Positions 47,315-55,247 of a stretch of DNA of 64,000 nucleotides are shown here, one piece after another. The first letter of the stretch is position 1; the number at the start of each line of letters is the position of its first letter. Under the pieces are notes generated by a model. That model worked only from the letters and a program-made list of their open reading frames with translations, ran no database searches and was not told where the DNA came from. The DNA is from Stutzerimonas stutzeri (GTDB lineage Bacteria > Pseudomonadota > Gammaproteobacteria > Pseudomonadales > Pseudomonadaceae), in assembly GCF_024448715.1 (NCBI RefSeq), contig NZ_JAMOHZ010000003.1, positions 186,001 to 250,000 of the forward strand, read 5' to 3'. The translations under genes and the position numbers were made by a program.

Positions 47315-49411
47315 ATGAAACGATCATTGACTGCTGGTTTTCTAGCCCTGCTGCTAGGTCTTCAGGCCAGCTCTATCCTGGCCAAACCAGCCGACGGACA
47401 TGACTGGGATTATCTGCAACCCGACCGTGACCAGGTCATTGCCAGCCTCAACGTGGTCGAGCTGCTCAAGCGCCATCATTACAACAAGCCGCCGCTCAGC
47501 GACGCCCGCTCGGCAAAGATCTTCGACAGCTATATCGAAATGCTCGATCCATCGCGCAGCTATTTCACAGCCGGCGACTTGGCGGAGTTCGAGGCCTGGC
47601 GCAGCGAATTCGACAATTTCCTGAAGAACGGCAACCTCGAACCCGGCTTTGCAATTTACAAAGTCCATCTGGAGCGCTTGCAAGGCCGACTTCAATACGC
47701 TTTGAGCCTGCTTGAAAAAGGCGTGGACAGCTTCGATTTCAGCATTGACGAAGAATTGCTCGTCGATCGCGAGAATGCCGCCTGGCCCAAAGACGCTGCG
47801 GAACTCGATGAGCTCTGGCGCAAACGCGTCAAGGATGAGGTGCTGCGATTGAAGATCGCTGGCAAGGAACCCAAGGCCATCGAGGAGCTACTCACTAAGC
47901 GCTACAAGAACCAGCTATCGCGCCTGGAGCAGACCCGTGGCGAAGATGTATTTCAAACTTACATCAACGCGTTCGCGCAATCCTACGATCCGCACACCCA
48001 ATATCTTTCGCCCGACAATGCGGAAAACTTCGACATCAATATGAGCCTATCGCTGGAAGGCATTGGCGCCGTGCTGCAGAGCGATAACGAGCACGTCAAG
48101 GTGGTGCGCCTGGTTCCAGCCGGACCTGCCGAGAAGAGCAAGCAAATTGCGCCCGCCGACAAGATCATCGGCGTTGGCCAAAATAACGAAGAGATAGTCG
48201 ACGTTATCGGCTGGCGCCTTGATGAGGTAGTAAAACTGATCCGTGGACCCAAGGGTTCGGTTGTTCGCCTCGAAGTCATTCCGGCAAGCAACGCGCCTAA
48301 CGATCAAAGCAGCAAGGTCGTGGCCATTACCCGCGAGGCCGTCAAGCTCGAAGAACAAGCGGCGAAGAAATCGGTGCTCCACCTCGAGCACGACGGCCGA
48401 GAGTACAAACTTGGCATCATCGAGATTCCGGCGTTTTATCTCGACTTCAAAGCACTTCGCGCCGGAGACGAGAATTACAAGAGCACTACCCGGGACGTAA
48501 AAAAACTGTTGACCGAGCTGGAGGAGGAAAAGGTCGACGGCGTCGTCATTGACCTGCGAAACAATGGCGGCGGCTCGCTTCAAGAAGCTACCGAGCTGAC
48601 CGGCCTGTTCATCGATCAGGGTCCGACCGTGCTGGTTCGTAATAGTGATGGTCGTGTCGATGTCCTTGCGGACGAGCAGGTCGGAGCCTTCTACAAGGGG
48701 CCGCTGGCCGTGCTGGTGAACCGGCTGTCTGCATCAGCCTCGGAGATTTTCGCTGGCGCCATGCAGGACTACCATCGAGCACTGATTGTCGGTGGCCAGA
48801 CCTTCGGCAAGGGCACCGTGCAAACCGTGCAGCCACTCAATCATGGTGAATTGAAGCTCACGCTCGCCAAGTTCTATCGAGTATCGGGGCAAAGCACCCA
48901 GCACCAGGGCGTGATTCCGGACATCTCCTATCCGGCCGAAGTCGACACCAAGGAAATCGGCGAAAGCGCGCTACCCGAGGCGCTGCCATGGGACAGCATT
49001 CGCGCCGCAGTCAACCCGGACATAAATCCATTCAAACCATTTCTTGCTGAGCTCAAGGCGCGCCACGAAGCACGCACCGGTGAAAATCCCGACTTCGTAT
49101 TCACCCGTGATCGTCTCGCCCTGACTCAGGAACTCATGCACGAGACCAGCGTGAGCCTCAACGAAGAGAAACGACGGGCGCAGCAGCAGCGCATCGAGAA
49201 GCGCCAGCTTGCGCTCGAAAACGCGCTGCGCAAGGCCAAAGGCGAGGAACCGCTGGCCAAGCTCGAACGGGAAGATGAAACAACACCGCAAATTGAAGAA
49301 AAGAAGATCAAGCCCGAGGATGACGCCTATCTCTCCGAGAGCGGGCGAATCCTGCTGGACTATCTAGGGCTTCAGGACGCGATGGCCAAGAACGGTTCTG
49401 TCGAGCGGTAG
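47315..49411 (+). CDS. prc: Carboxy-terminal processing protease Prc (AlgO)
   Basis: A 698-residue periplasmic S41 protease. A signal peptide (SLTAGFLALLLGLQASSILA) is followed by an N-terminal helical part, a PDZ domain (about 230-330), and the Ser-Lys catalytic core: RLSASASEIFAGAMQDY (Ser near 475) and GQTFGKGTVQTV (Lys near 500). In P. aeruginosa AlgO degrades truncated MucA and raises AlgU activity. ATG 47315 is chosen for the signal peptide; ATG 47279 adds twelve residues. Neither has a good ribosome site. Confidence 0.93.
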   Translation: MKRSLTAGFLALLLGLQASSILAKPADGHDWDYLQPDRDQVIASLNVVELLKRHHYNKPPLSDARSAKIFDSYIEMLDPSRSYFTAGDLAEFEAWRSEFDNFLKNGNLEPGFAIYKVHLERLQGRLQYALSLLEKGVDSFDFSIDEELLVDRENAAWPKDAAELDELWRKRVKDEVLRLKIAGKEPKAIEELLTKRYKNQLSRLEQTRGEDVFQTYINAFAQSYDPHTQYLSPDNAENFDINMSLSLEGIGAVLQSDNEHVKVVRLVPAGPAEKSKQIAPADKIIGVGQNNEEIVDVIGWRLDEVVKLIRGPKGSVVRLEVIPASNAPNDQSSKVVAITREAVKLEEQAAKKSVLHLEHDGREYKLGIIEIPAFYLDFKALRAGDENYKSTTRDVKKLLTELEEEKVDGVVIDLRNNGGGSLQEATELTGLFIDQGPTVLVRNSDGRVDVLADEQVGAFYKGPLAVLVNRLSASASEIFAGAMQDYHRALIVGGQTFGKGTVQTVQPLNHGELKLTLAKFYRVSGQSTQHQGVIPDISYPAEVDTKEIGESALPEALPWDSIRAAVNPDINPFKPFLAELKARHEARTGENPDFVFTRDRLALTQELMHETSVSLNEEKRRAQQQRIEKRQLALENALRKAKGEEPLAKLEREDETTPQIEEKKIKPEDDAYLSESGRILLDYLGLQDAMAKNGSVER

Positions 49412-49418
49412 CACCGCA

Positions 49419-49436
49419 ATGTCATCAAAATGACAT
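49419..49436. promoter_or_regulatory. Short palindrome after prc
   Basis: ATGTCATCAAAATGACAT: a seven-base inverted repeat with a four-base centre, eight bases after the prc stop and about 75 before the next start. It may be an operator for the EAL-CBS-GGDEF gene. Confidence 0.3.
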
Positions 49437-49455
49437 CATCGCGTCGTGAAATACG

Positions 49456-49480
49456 AAGGGCCGCCATTTGTGCGGCCCTT
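49456..49480 (+). terminator. Rho-independent terminator of prc
   Basis: AAGGGCCGC ... GCGGCCCTT forms a nine-base stem with a seven-base loop, followed by TGCATTTC. It ends 30 bases before the next ATG. Confidence 0.75.
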
Positions 49481-49510
49481 TGCATTTCAACAACCCCCGA
49501 CGAGACCACC

Positions 49511-51307
49511 ATGACCGTCACCGAGCAGTTGAGCACGCTGGATAACATCCTCGCTCACGGCGACATCACCACCCTCTTCCAGCCCATTGTTTCGCTCTCC
49601 GAGCGACGTATTCTCGGCTATGAGGCGTTGACACGCGGCCCCTCAAATACGCCGCTTCACTCGCCAATCAATCTGCTCGCCGCAGCTCGCCACGCGGGTC
49701 GGCTCAACGACCTGGAAATGACTTGCCGCGAAAATGCCTGCCGCCGCTACAGCCAGCAACAGCTGCAGGGAAAATTGTTCCTCAATGCGTCGCCGGAAAC
49801 CTTGCTCGACGCCACTCATAAACCGGGCCGCACCCTGGAGCTTCTGCAGAAATATGGCATCCCTGCAGCCAAGGTAGTGATTGAGCTGACCGAGCAGACA
49901 CCTACCGACGATTTCGGACTGCTTGACGCGGCGCTGCATCACTATCGCGACATGGGATTCTCCATCGCGCTGGATGACCTGGGCGCCGGCTACTCCAGCC
50001 TGCGCATGTGGTCGGAGCTGCGCCCGGATTACGTCAAAATCGATCGCTACTTCATTGACGGTATTCACCGGGACGCCGTCAAACGCGAGTTCGTCGAATC
50101 AATCATGAAGATTGCGAGAGCGTCGCGAGCACAGGTAATTGCCGAAGGTATCGAGCTGAGCGAAGAGCTCAGGATCTTGTCGGACATGGGCATCGATCTG
50201 GTGCAGGGTTATCTGCTGGGTCGACCCGTAGAAGAACCAGGCACCGATGTAGCCGTTCTCCTTCCGAACACCGACAACAACGGCGGGGAGCTCGACGAGG
50301 ACAGTCCAGACCTGTCCGCGCTGGTACTGAAACAATCTTCGGTTGCCGCCTCGCACCCGATAGCCGATGTGCTGGAGCTGTTCCGTCTGCAGGCGAATCT
50401 GAACTCCGTCGCGGTGGTCGACGCGATGAACACTCCAGTCGGCATCGTCCATCGAAGCCTGCTCTCCGACGCCCTGCTCAAGCCCTTCGCAACCGACCTG
50501 CTGGCGCGCAAACCCATCAGCAGACTGATGAGCGATGACTTTCTCGCGGTAGAACTAGGCCAATCCCTGCAACAAGTCAGTCGGCTGCTGACCAGCCGAG
50601 CCCGGCAGCGCATCGATGAAGACTTCGTGATTACCTGCAACGGTTGTTATCACGGATTGGGGCGGGTAATCGACGTGCTCAAGCTGATCACTGAAATGAA
50701 GATCCAACAGGCGCGCCATGCCAATCCACTAACTCTGCTACCCGGAAACGTGCCGATTCAGCAGTGCCTGATGCGCCTGTTACGACAAGGCCATGAAGCA
50801 GTGATCTGCTACGTGGACATCGATCACTTCAAGCCTTTCAACGATCTCTACGGTTACGCCAAGGGTGATGAAATCCTGTTGTGTCTTGCTCACTGCCTCG
50901 ATGAGCAGGTTGATTCGAGCTGTGACTTCGTCGGCCACATTGGTGGCGATGACTTCATGCTGGTAATGAATTCAAAGGACTGGCCAGTAAGAATCCGCGG
51001 GCTGTTCGAGGCGTTCGAGCGGCGTTGCCGGCCGTTCTACCGCAACGAACATCTCGCACAAGGTTGCTTCATTGCCGAGGGACGGCAAGGCGGCCAGCAG
51101 CGCTATCCTTTGCTTTCACTTTCGGTTGGTGCTGTGCATCTCAGGCCAAACCCCGTTGCCGAACTCGACGCCGCATGCCTCGCCGCGCTGGCCTCCGAAG
51201 CCAAGCGCCAGGCCAAACAGAAGCCCGGCTTTAGTCTTCACACTATCGATGCGGAGCAGCGCCAGCCTGGCGATCAAAGTCCGAGTTTCGCGGCGCTGAC
51301 CTTGTAG
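49511..51307 (+). CDS. EAL-CBS-GGDEF c-di-GMP protein
   Basis: A 598-residue cytoplasmic protein with domains in unusual order: EAL (about 10-250), a CBS pair (about 290-400), then GGDEF (about 430-590). The EAL domain keeps GYEALTRG, FLNASPE, IELTEQ, ALDDLGAGYSSLRMW, YVKIDR, AEGIE and QGYLLGRP, so it should hydrolyse c-di-GMP. The cyclase motif is GGDDF near residue 478, within the permitted consensus. PA3258 has this architecture and place next to prc. The CBS pair may bind a nucleotide as a control. The last 34 bases overlap the convergent Sel1-like gene. Confidence 0.93.
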   Translation: MTVTEQLSTLDNILAHGDITTLFQPIVSLSERRILGYEALTRGPSNTPLHSPINLLAAARHAGRLNDLEMTCRENACRRYSQQQLQGKLFLNASPETLLDATHKPGRTLELLQKYGIPAAKVVIELTEQTPTDDFGLLDAALHHYRDMGFSIALDDLGAGYSSLRMWSELRPDYVKIDRYFIDGIHRDAVKREFVESIMKIARASRAQVIAEGIELSEELRILSDMGIDLVQGYLLGRPVEEPGTDVAVLLPNTDNNGGELDEDSPDLSALVLKQSSVAASHPIADVLELFRLQANLNSVAVVDAMNTPVGIVHRSLLSDALLKPFATDLLARKPISRLMSDDFLAVELGQSLQQVSRLLTSRARQRIDEDFVITCNGCYHGLGRVIDVLKLITEMKIQQARHANPLTLLPGNVPIQQCLMRLLRQGHEAVICYVDIDHFKPFNDLYGYAKGDEILLCLAHCLDEQVDSSCDFVGHIGGDDFMLVMNSKDWPVRIRGLFEAFERRCRPFYRNEHLAQGCFIAEGRQGGQQRYPLLSLSVGAVHLRPNPVAELDAACLAALASEAKRQAKQKPGFSLHTIDAEQRQPGDQSPSFAALTL

Positions 51308-51741
51308 CGTTCCGCCTGTTGTTTATCAGCCGTAAGCCCGTGACCGCCAACTGCGTACAGCTGAGCCAGACGGGTCGCGGCCAAAGGATGTCCAGCCTTG
51401 ACGGCAAGTGACCACCAATGCGCCGCTTGAACGCCATCCGGGCCATGCGTAGCGTCCTCACTGAGACTGACCACGCCCATTTGATAAGCCGCTTTGGCGT
51501 CACCACCCTCGGCAGCCAGGCGAAGCAAACGGATGCCTTCTTTCCTGGCCCCGTATCCCTGCCCGCGAAAAAGCAGGATGTGGCCATAAAAACTTTGTGC
51601 TTTCGTATTTCCGATCGCTGCCATACGAGAAAACTGGCCTTCCATCCAGCGCCACAGCGTTGGCTGCTGCACAGCCCAGCGCGCGCCCATCAGTTTGCGT
51701 GCGATCACGTAACCGGCTTGGGCCCGAATTTTCTGCAGCAT
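51274..51741 (-). CDS. Sel1-like repeat protein
   Basis: A 155-residue protein with about three Sel1-type helical repeats: GNTKAQSFYGHILLFRGQGYGARKEGIRLLRLAAEGGDAKAAYQMGVVSL and a next unit ending AHWWSLAVKAGHPLAATRLAQLYAVGGHGL. These repeats bind other proteins. It has no signal peptide. GGAGG lies seven bases before the ATG at 51741. Its start coincides with the stop of the 131-residue protein, and its 3' end overlaps the convergent EAL gene by 34 bases. Confidence 0.85.
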   Translation of the reverse strand: MLQKIRAQAGYVIARKLMGARWAVQQPTLWRWMEGQFSRMAAIGNTKAQSFYGHILLFRGQGYGARKEGIRLLRLAAEGGDAKAAYQMGVVSLSEDATHGPDGVQAAHWWSLAVKAGHPLAATRLAQLYAVGGHGLTADKQQAERYKVSAAKLGL

Positions 51742-52136
51742 CACGGCACCTCCGGGTAATCGAACTCAAATACCCGTGCGACTTCTCCGGCATGCCAAGA
51801 GGCAGCAGCCGGCCCATCCGAAGAACCTGAAAATCGCCCGAGGCGAGCGGCGCATTCAAAAAAGCCTGTCCGAGGTAGCCTGCTGGCGCCTTGACTGATC
51901 ACCAGCGCGCTGCGCAACGGGCGATCAGCGCGCGCATCAAGCGCCGCCAAGTGTTCTAGTGCAGCCGTCAATGTCTGCATGGCGGGCACCGGAAGCTCAA
52001 GTCGCTCGACCAGAGCACGATAGGTAACCAGATGACGTTGCCGCCGCGCGCCAGCCAGCTCATCCAGCAAGGCCTGCCAATGCGGTCGACTGATGCGAAT
52101 CGACGCCGCAGCGTCTCTCAGGCTTCCTGCTCCCAT
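51741..52136 (-). CDS. Hypothetical protein in HTH operon
   Basis: A 131-residue protein I do not recognise with confidence. It begins with a basic helical part (HWQALLDELAGARRQRHLVTYRALVERLELP, with a winged-helix look) and continues LRSALVISQGASRLPRTGFFECAARLGR, which recalls proteins with an SALVVxxxTGLPGxGFF motif found beside regulators and in mobile islands. No membrane segment is present. It overlaps the HTH gene by 19 bases upstream and touches the Sel1 gene downstream, so the three are coupled. Confidence 0.7.
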   Translation of the reverse strand: MGAGSLRDAAASIRISRPHWQALLDELAGARRQRHLVTYRALVERLELPVPAMQTLTAALEHLAALDARADRPLRSALVISQGASRLPRTGFFECAARLGRFSGSSDGPAAASWHAGEVARVFEFDYPEVP

Positions 52137-52441
52137 CCCGTAATCTCCATCGCGCGGGCCAGTGCGCGGCGTATGGCCTCATCGGGGTCACGATCACCGC
52201 TTTCGATAAGTGCCAGGTAGGCAGGGCTGATGCCGACGGAACGAGCCAAATCCCCCTGGCTTATCCCCTTGGCCTCCCGCATGGCGGATAGTTCACTGAA
52301 ACGTGGCAGAGCGACTGGAGCCCCAGTGTCGGCCAACGCCGCAGCAGGTCTGCCAACGGCCTTCAGAAGAGACTGATATTCATCCCAAGGCAGTACGGCA
52401 TACTCCGGCATACCGTCACGCATGATGACCTGAAGGTTCAT
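52118..52441 (-). CDS. XRE-type HTH regulator with antitoxin-like N-terminus
   Basis: A 107-residue protein in two parts. The N-terminal 30 residues (MNLQVIMRDGMPEYAVLPWD) resemble the Phd/RelB-like start of antitoxins; the C-terminal 60 carry an XRE helix-turn-helix (LSAMREAKGISQGDLARSVGISPAYLALIESG). TAGGAA is close to the ATG. It is the first gene of the three-gene operon and probably controls it. Function as antitoxin is a guess. Confidence 0.85.
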   Translation of the reverse strand: MNLQVIMRDGMPEYAVLPWDEYQSLLKAVGRPAAALADTGAPVALPRFSELSAMREAKGISQGDLARSVGISPAYLALIESGDRDPDEAIRRALARAMEITGWEQEA

Positions 52442-52516
52442 TTCCTACTTCGCTCACTGCTCAATCCAAAAACGGATATTAACAGCCTGTGCGTGTATTT
52501 TTAGCCAAAGAGACCG

Positions 52517-52560
52517 CACTAAAGAGTGAAAGGGACGTGCGCATTTAAGCGCACTAAAGA
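52517..52560. repeat. Direct repeat with hairpin after the YkvA gene
   Basis: GCACTAAAGA occurs twice, about 35 bases apart, and between them GTGCGC-atttaa-GCGCAC forms a six-base stem. It lies one base past the ykvA-like stop; a weak terminator or operator of the HTH operon is possible. Confidence 0.3.
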
Positions 52561-52561
52561 A

Positions 52562-53050
52562 TTAATTCTCGTCGTATCGCTTCACGTTCGGCCGCTGCTC
52601 GCGCCTGCTGACCTCCTTAGCCAGGGGCTCGTCCGACGCTGGCAGGCGATCAATCTCTGCCTGTACCTCAGCCGATTGGCTATCTCGCCAAATGCGGAAC
52701 GCCTGCAACTCATCAGACCACTTACGCATCACCCATCCAAGGACAGCCAAGTCATCAATGAATCCAAGCCCTGGAAGCCAGTCTGGTATCGCATCCAAGG
52801 GCGAAAGGAAGTACAGCAGTCCGGCGACTGCAGCTACCAAGGCCGGCCTGCTAATCGCTCGGTACTCGCCTTTCCACCAGGCTACGCATAGCGCCTGGAG
52901 CAAACCTAAGTCTTCCTTGAGTCCTTTGACGAACCCACCACGAGACGAACTCTTACGTGCTACAGCAATGAGCACCGCCGGTAGTCGTCCATGGGCGAGA
53001 ACACGCTGTGCGACCGGCAGATATTTCATAAATTTCCAAGGTGCTTTCAT
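52562..53050 (-). CDS. YkvA family protein (DUF1232)
   Basis: A 162-residue protein with one hydrophobic stretch and the DUF1232 signature: ALVAAVAGLLYFLSPLDAIPDWLPGLGFIDDLAVLGWVM near residue 75. The rest is charged and probably cytoplasmic. Function is unknown. GAGGTAG precedes the ATG. Upstream lies the DnaA-box spacer. Confidence 0.9.
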   Translation of the reverse strand: MKAPWKFMKYLPVAQRVLAHGRLPAVLIAVARKSSSRGGFVKGLKEDLGLLQALCVAWWKGEYRAISRPALVAAVAGLLYFLSPLDAIPDWLPGLGFIDDLAVLGWVMRKWSDELQAFRIWRDSQSAEVQAEIDRLPASDEPLAKEVSRREQRPNVKRYDEN

Positions 53051-53093
53051 CTGCTACCTCTCTCAAAGGCCCGCCATATTTGGGCCTAGCGGC

Positions 53094-53116
53094 TTATCCA
53101 CAAAAGCTGTGGATAA
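53094..53116. promoter_or_regulatory. Two inverted consensus DnaA boxes
   Basis: TTATCCACA (53094-53102) and TGTGGATAA (53108-53116) are both perfect matches to the DnaA box, in inverted orientation with a five-base spacer. The pair lies 44 bases upstream of the ykvA start. Confidence 0.55.
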
Positions 53117-53146
53117 CCTTGTGAACAGATTCTGGATGATTGCCTC

Positions 53147-53169
53147 AAACGCCCGCCTGATGCGGGTTT
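53147..53169 (+). terminator. Possible weak terminator hairpin
   Basis: AAACGCCCGC, loop CTGAT, then GCGGGTTT forms a five-base GC stem with A and T flanks. No gene ends just upstream, so its role is unclear. Confidence 0.35.
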
Positions 53170-53476
53170 CAATCAGATCGATGGGTTTTTGCTCACCCCA
53201 GTAAAATCTTTAAAAAACAATAACTTAAGAATTCATCGGCTAACAAACTTAGCGATAGTGAAAGTTTGCAACGAGCCGGCCTCAGAATGTGCATAACCGT
53301 AACATGTCAATATTTTTCTAAGGCGATTTGGCGTCAAAGAGCCCGCACAGAACCCTCTTAGCGTTCTAATAAGGACAACGCCAGAACTGGCTATGTTCGC
53401 AGCTACGTAATGTTTCAGGCTTTCGCGGCGGTTGAGTAGCCAAGAATTATCAGCCTTGGGATTAATGCTTAAATAA

Positions 53477-53504
53477 AAAAAACCGGTCGAAAGACCGGTT
53501 TTTT
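53477..53504 (-). terminator. Rho-independent terminator of comEA
   Basis: AAAAAACCGGTC, loop GAAA, GACCGGTTTTTT: a perfect twelve-base stem with a tetraloop and six T residues on either strand, 19 bases past the comEA stop. Confidence 0.9.
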
Positions 53505-53522
53505 GTCGCTGGCTCTACCTGA

Positions 53523-53840
53523 TCAGTTGATGCTCAGCTTGGCTCGGTTCTTTTCCAGAGTCGCCGCGCCGATGCCTTTGACTTCCAGCAGTTCATCGAC
53601 CGAACTGAATGGGCCATGTGCTTCACGATATTCAACGATGGCTTTGGCCTTGGTCGCACCGATCCCTTTGAGCTCACGGGTCAGAGTCTCGGCGTCGGCC
53701 GAGTTGAGGTTAACTGCCGCAGCTTCGGCTACCGCAACCTTTACTGGTTCGACGGCAGGCTGAGCTTTAGCAGCGTAGCTGCCGATGGAAACGCTGGCGA
53801 GCAGTGCGAAGACCGCTGCAGAGAGAAAAGACTTGGTCAT
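53523..53840 (-). CDS. comEA: ComEA family DNA-binding protein
   Basis: A 105-residue exported protein. A signal peptide (FLSAAVFALLASVSIGSYAAKA) is followed by a ComEA helix-hairpin-helix domain: VNLNSADAETLTRELKGIGATKAKAIVEYREAHGPFSSVDELLEVKGIGAATLEKNRAKL. In naturally competent bacteria ComEA binds and pulls DNA into the periplasm. AGGGA lies about nine bases before the ATG. The gene is alone with its own terminator. Confidence 0.92.
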   Translation of the reverse strand: MTKSFLSAAVFALLASVSIGSYAAKAQPAVEPVKVAVAEAAAVNLNSADAETLTRELKGIGATKAKAIVEYREAHGPFSSVDELLEVKGIGAATLEKNRAKLSIN

Positions 53841-53970
53841 TGGTTCACGTCCCTTTGAGTGTCGGAATTATCCGGCGCGGTACTCCATGCGCCGCATCGA
53901 CACTTTAAGCCGCAACACTGGCAAGTCAAATCGGGGCATCGGTTCTGTGATCCACGCCCCGCTGGACGGC

Positions 53971-55236
53971 CTATCGCATAGCGTTGAACAGGCTCAAACC
54001 GGCGATCTTCACGTAGCTCTGCTGCGCTGCCTCGAGCACGACAGTCTGCATGGATAACCGGGACAATGCCTCGGCGTAGTCCACTTCGCGCAGCTCGGCC
54101 TGGACGCCTTTGTTGACCAGCGTGACATCCTCGTTATCCGTTTGCGTGGTCTCGATCGTATTCAGCCGCGCCCCGATATTGCCGCGCGCCGCGTCGACAC
54201 TGACCATGCCGTGGTCGAGGTTGGTGAGGGAAACGGCGACAGCGTCGCGCACCCCGCCATCATCTGTATCCGGCTCCTCCAGTGCTTTTCTCAGCCCTGC
54301 GATAGTGTTGAGCAATCCCTGCTTGTTCGAATCTGGTGTGAGCGTGACGTCAATGACCTCACCACCTACGGCGGCCCCATCGAGTTGCAAGGCGACACCT
54401 CGAAACACTAGCTTATCGGTCCGATCCGAGTCACCGTCCAGCTTTCCGGACCCAAGAATCAATGGATCAGACAGATCAGACGGATCGGCTGGCGGGGCAT
54501 CCAAATCGTAAATCACATACTCCGTCTCAGAGGTGAACCGAATGCCAATACCTGCAGCCGGGAATGACGGATTACCTGCAAAAGCCACCTCGTCCTGTAT
54601 CAGTGGAGCAGAGACATCAAGCGATGAACCAGGTGTAAGCGTGTTATCGAAACCAGCCTGCAAACGACCTGCGTTGGTTACGCTTTCGAAGATCGATTTG
54701 CCATTATCGCTAATGGGAATGTTCAACGAGCTGGCAATCTGCAATGTTCGCTGGCCTTCATCGCCAGCGTAGCTGTAGCTTCCATCCGCGCTCCGCACGA
54801 AAGGCTGCGTCTTGCCTTGAAAACCAGAGAAAAGATATTCGCCGCGAGCATTGCGAGTATTCATCAAAGAGAAAAGCTCGTCCTCACGCTCACCCAATTC
54901 GGCAGCAATGGCCTTGCGATCTTGTGGATCGAGCGAACCGTTACCGGCCTGCACGGCCAACTCGCGCACACGCTGAAGCACGGTATTGACTGAGTTCAGC
55001 GTCACCTCCTCCTGGGTCAGACTGTTCTTAGCAGCCGTCAGGTTGGCGTCATACTGGCTCAGCACACTCTGTTGCTGCTCCAACTGCAGCAGGCGTACCG
55101 AAGCAACCGGGTCATCTGCTGGCGTGAGAATGCGGTTCCCAGTGCTGATCTGTTCTTGGGTACGCGTTGCGTTGGCATAGTTTCGCTGTATGCCGTTAAC
55201 GCCATTGTTGAATGCTTGCAAGGTCGAGATGCGCAT
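53971..55236 (-). CDS. flgL: Flagellar hook-associated protein 3 FlgL
   Basis: A 421-residue hook-filament junction protein. The N-terminal helix has MRISTLQAFNNGVNGIQRNYANATRTQEQISTGNRILTPADDPVAS, typical of flagellin-like FlgL, and the C-terminus ends in SRLSMQTVVLEAAQQSYVKIAGLSLFNAMR. The middle is variable. It follows flgK by 11 bases. It is the last gene of the flg run here, and a spacer without a strong terminator separates it from comEA. Confidence 0.95.
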   Translation of the reverse strand: MRISTLQAFNNGVNGIQRNYANATRTQEQISTGNRILTPADDPVASVRLLQLEQQQSVLSQYDANLTAAKNSLTQEEVTLNSVNTVLQRVRELAVQAGNGSLDPQDRKAIAAELGEREDELFSLMNTRNARGEYLFSGFQGKTQPFVRSADGSYSYAGDEGQRTLQIASSLNIPISDNGKSIFESVTNAGRLQAGFDNTLTPGSSLDVSAPLIQDEVAFAGNPSFPAAGIGIRFTSETEYVIYDLDAPPADPSDLSDPLILGSGKLDGDSDRTDKLVFRGVALQLDGAAVGGEVIDVTLTPDSNKQGLLNTIAGLRKALEEPDTDDGGVRDAVAVSLTNLDHGMVSVDAARGNIGARLNTIETTQTDNEDVTLVNKGVQAELREVDYAEALSRLSMQTVVLEAAQQSYVKIAGLSLFNAMR

Positions 55237-55247
55237 GGGCGGGCCTG

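Larger units (their letters stand above)
53051..53476. other. Gene-poor AT-richer spacer
   Basis: No gene was recognised in this stretch between ykvA and the comEA terminator. It holds the inverted DnaA boxes, two short hairpins (AGGCCC ... GGGCCT at 53067-53087 and CCCGC ... GCGGG at 53152-53166), and from about 53200 an AT-richer segment with scattered ATG and TAA codons. It is the longest non-coding gap of the window. Confidence 0.55.

Noticed and set aside
53094-53200. Reading the DnaA-box region as a replication origin
   Set aside because: Only two boxes, no dnaA, dnaN, rpmH or rep gene near, and no repeated iterons; kept only as a lead.
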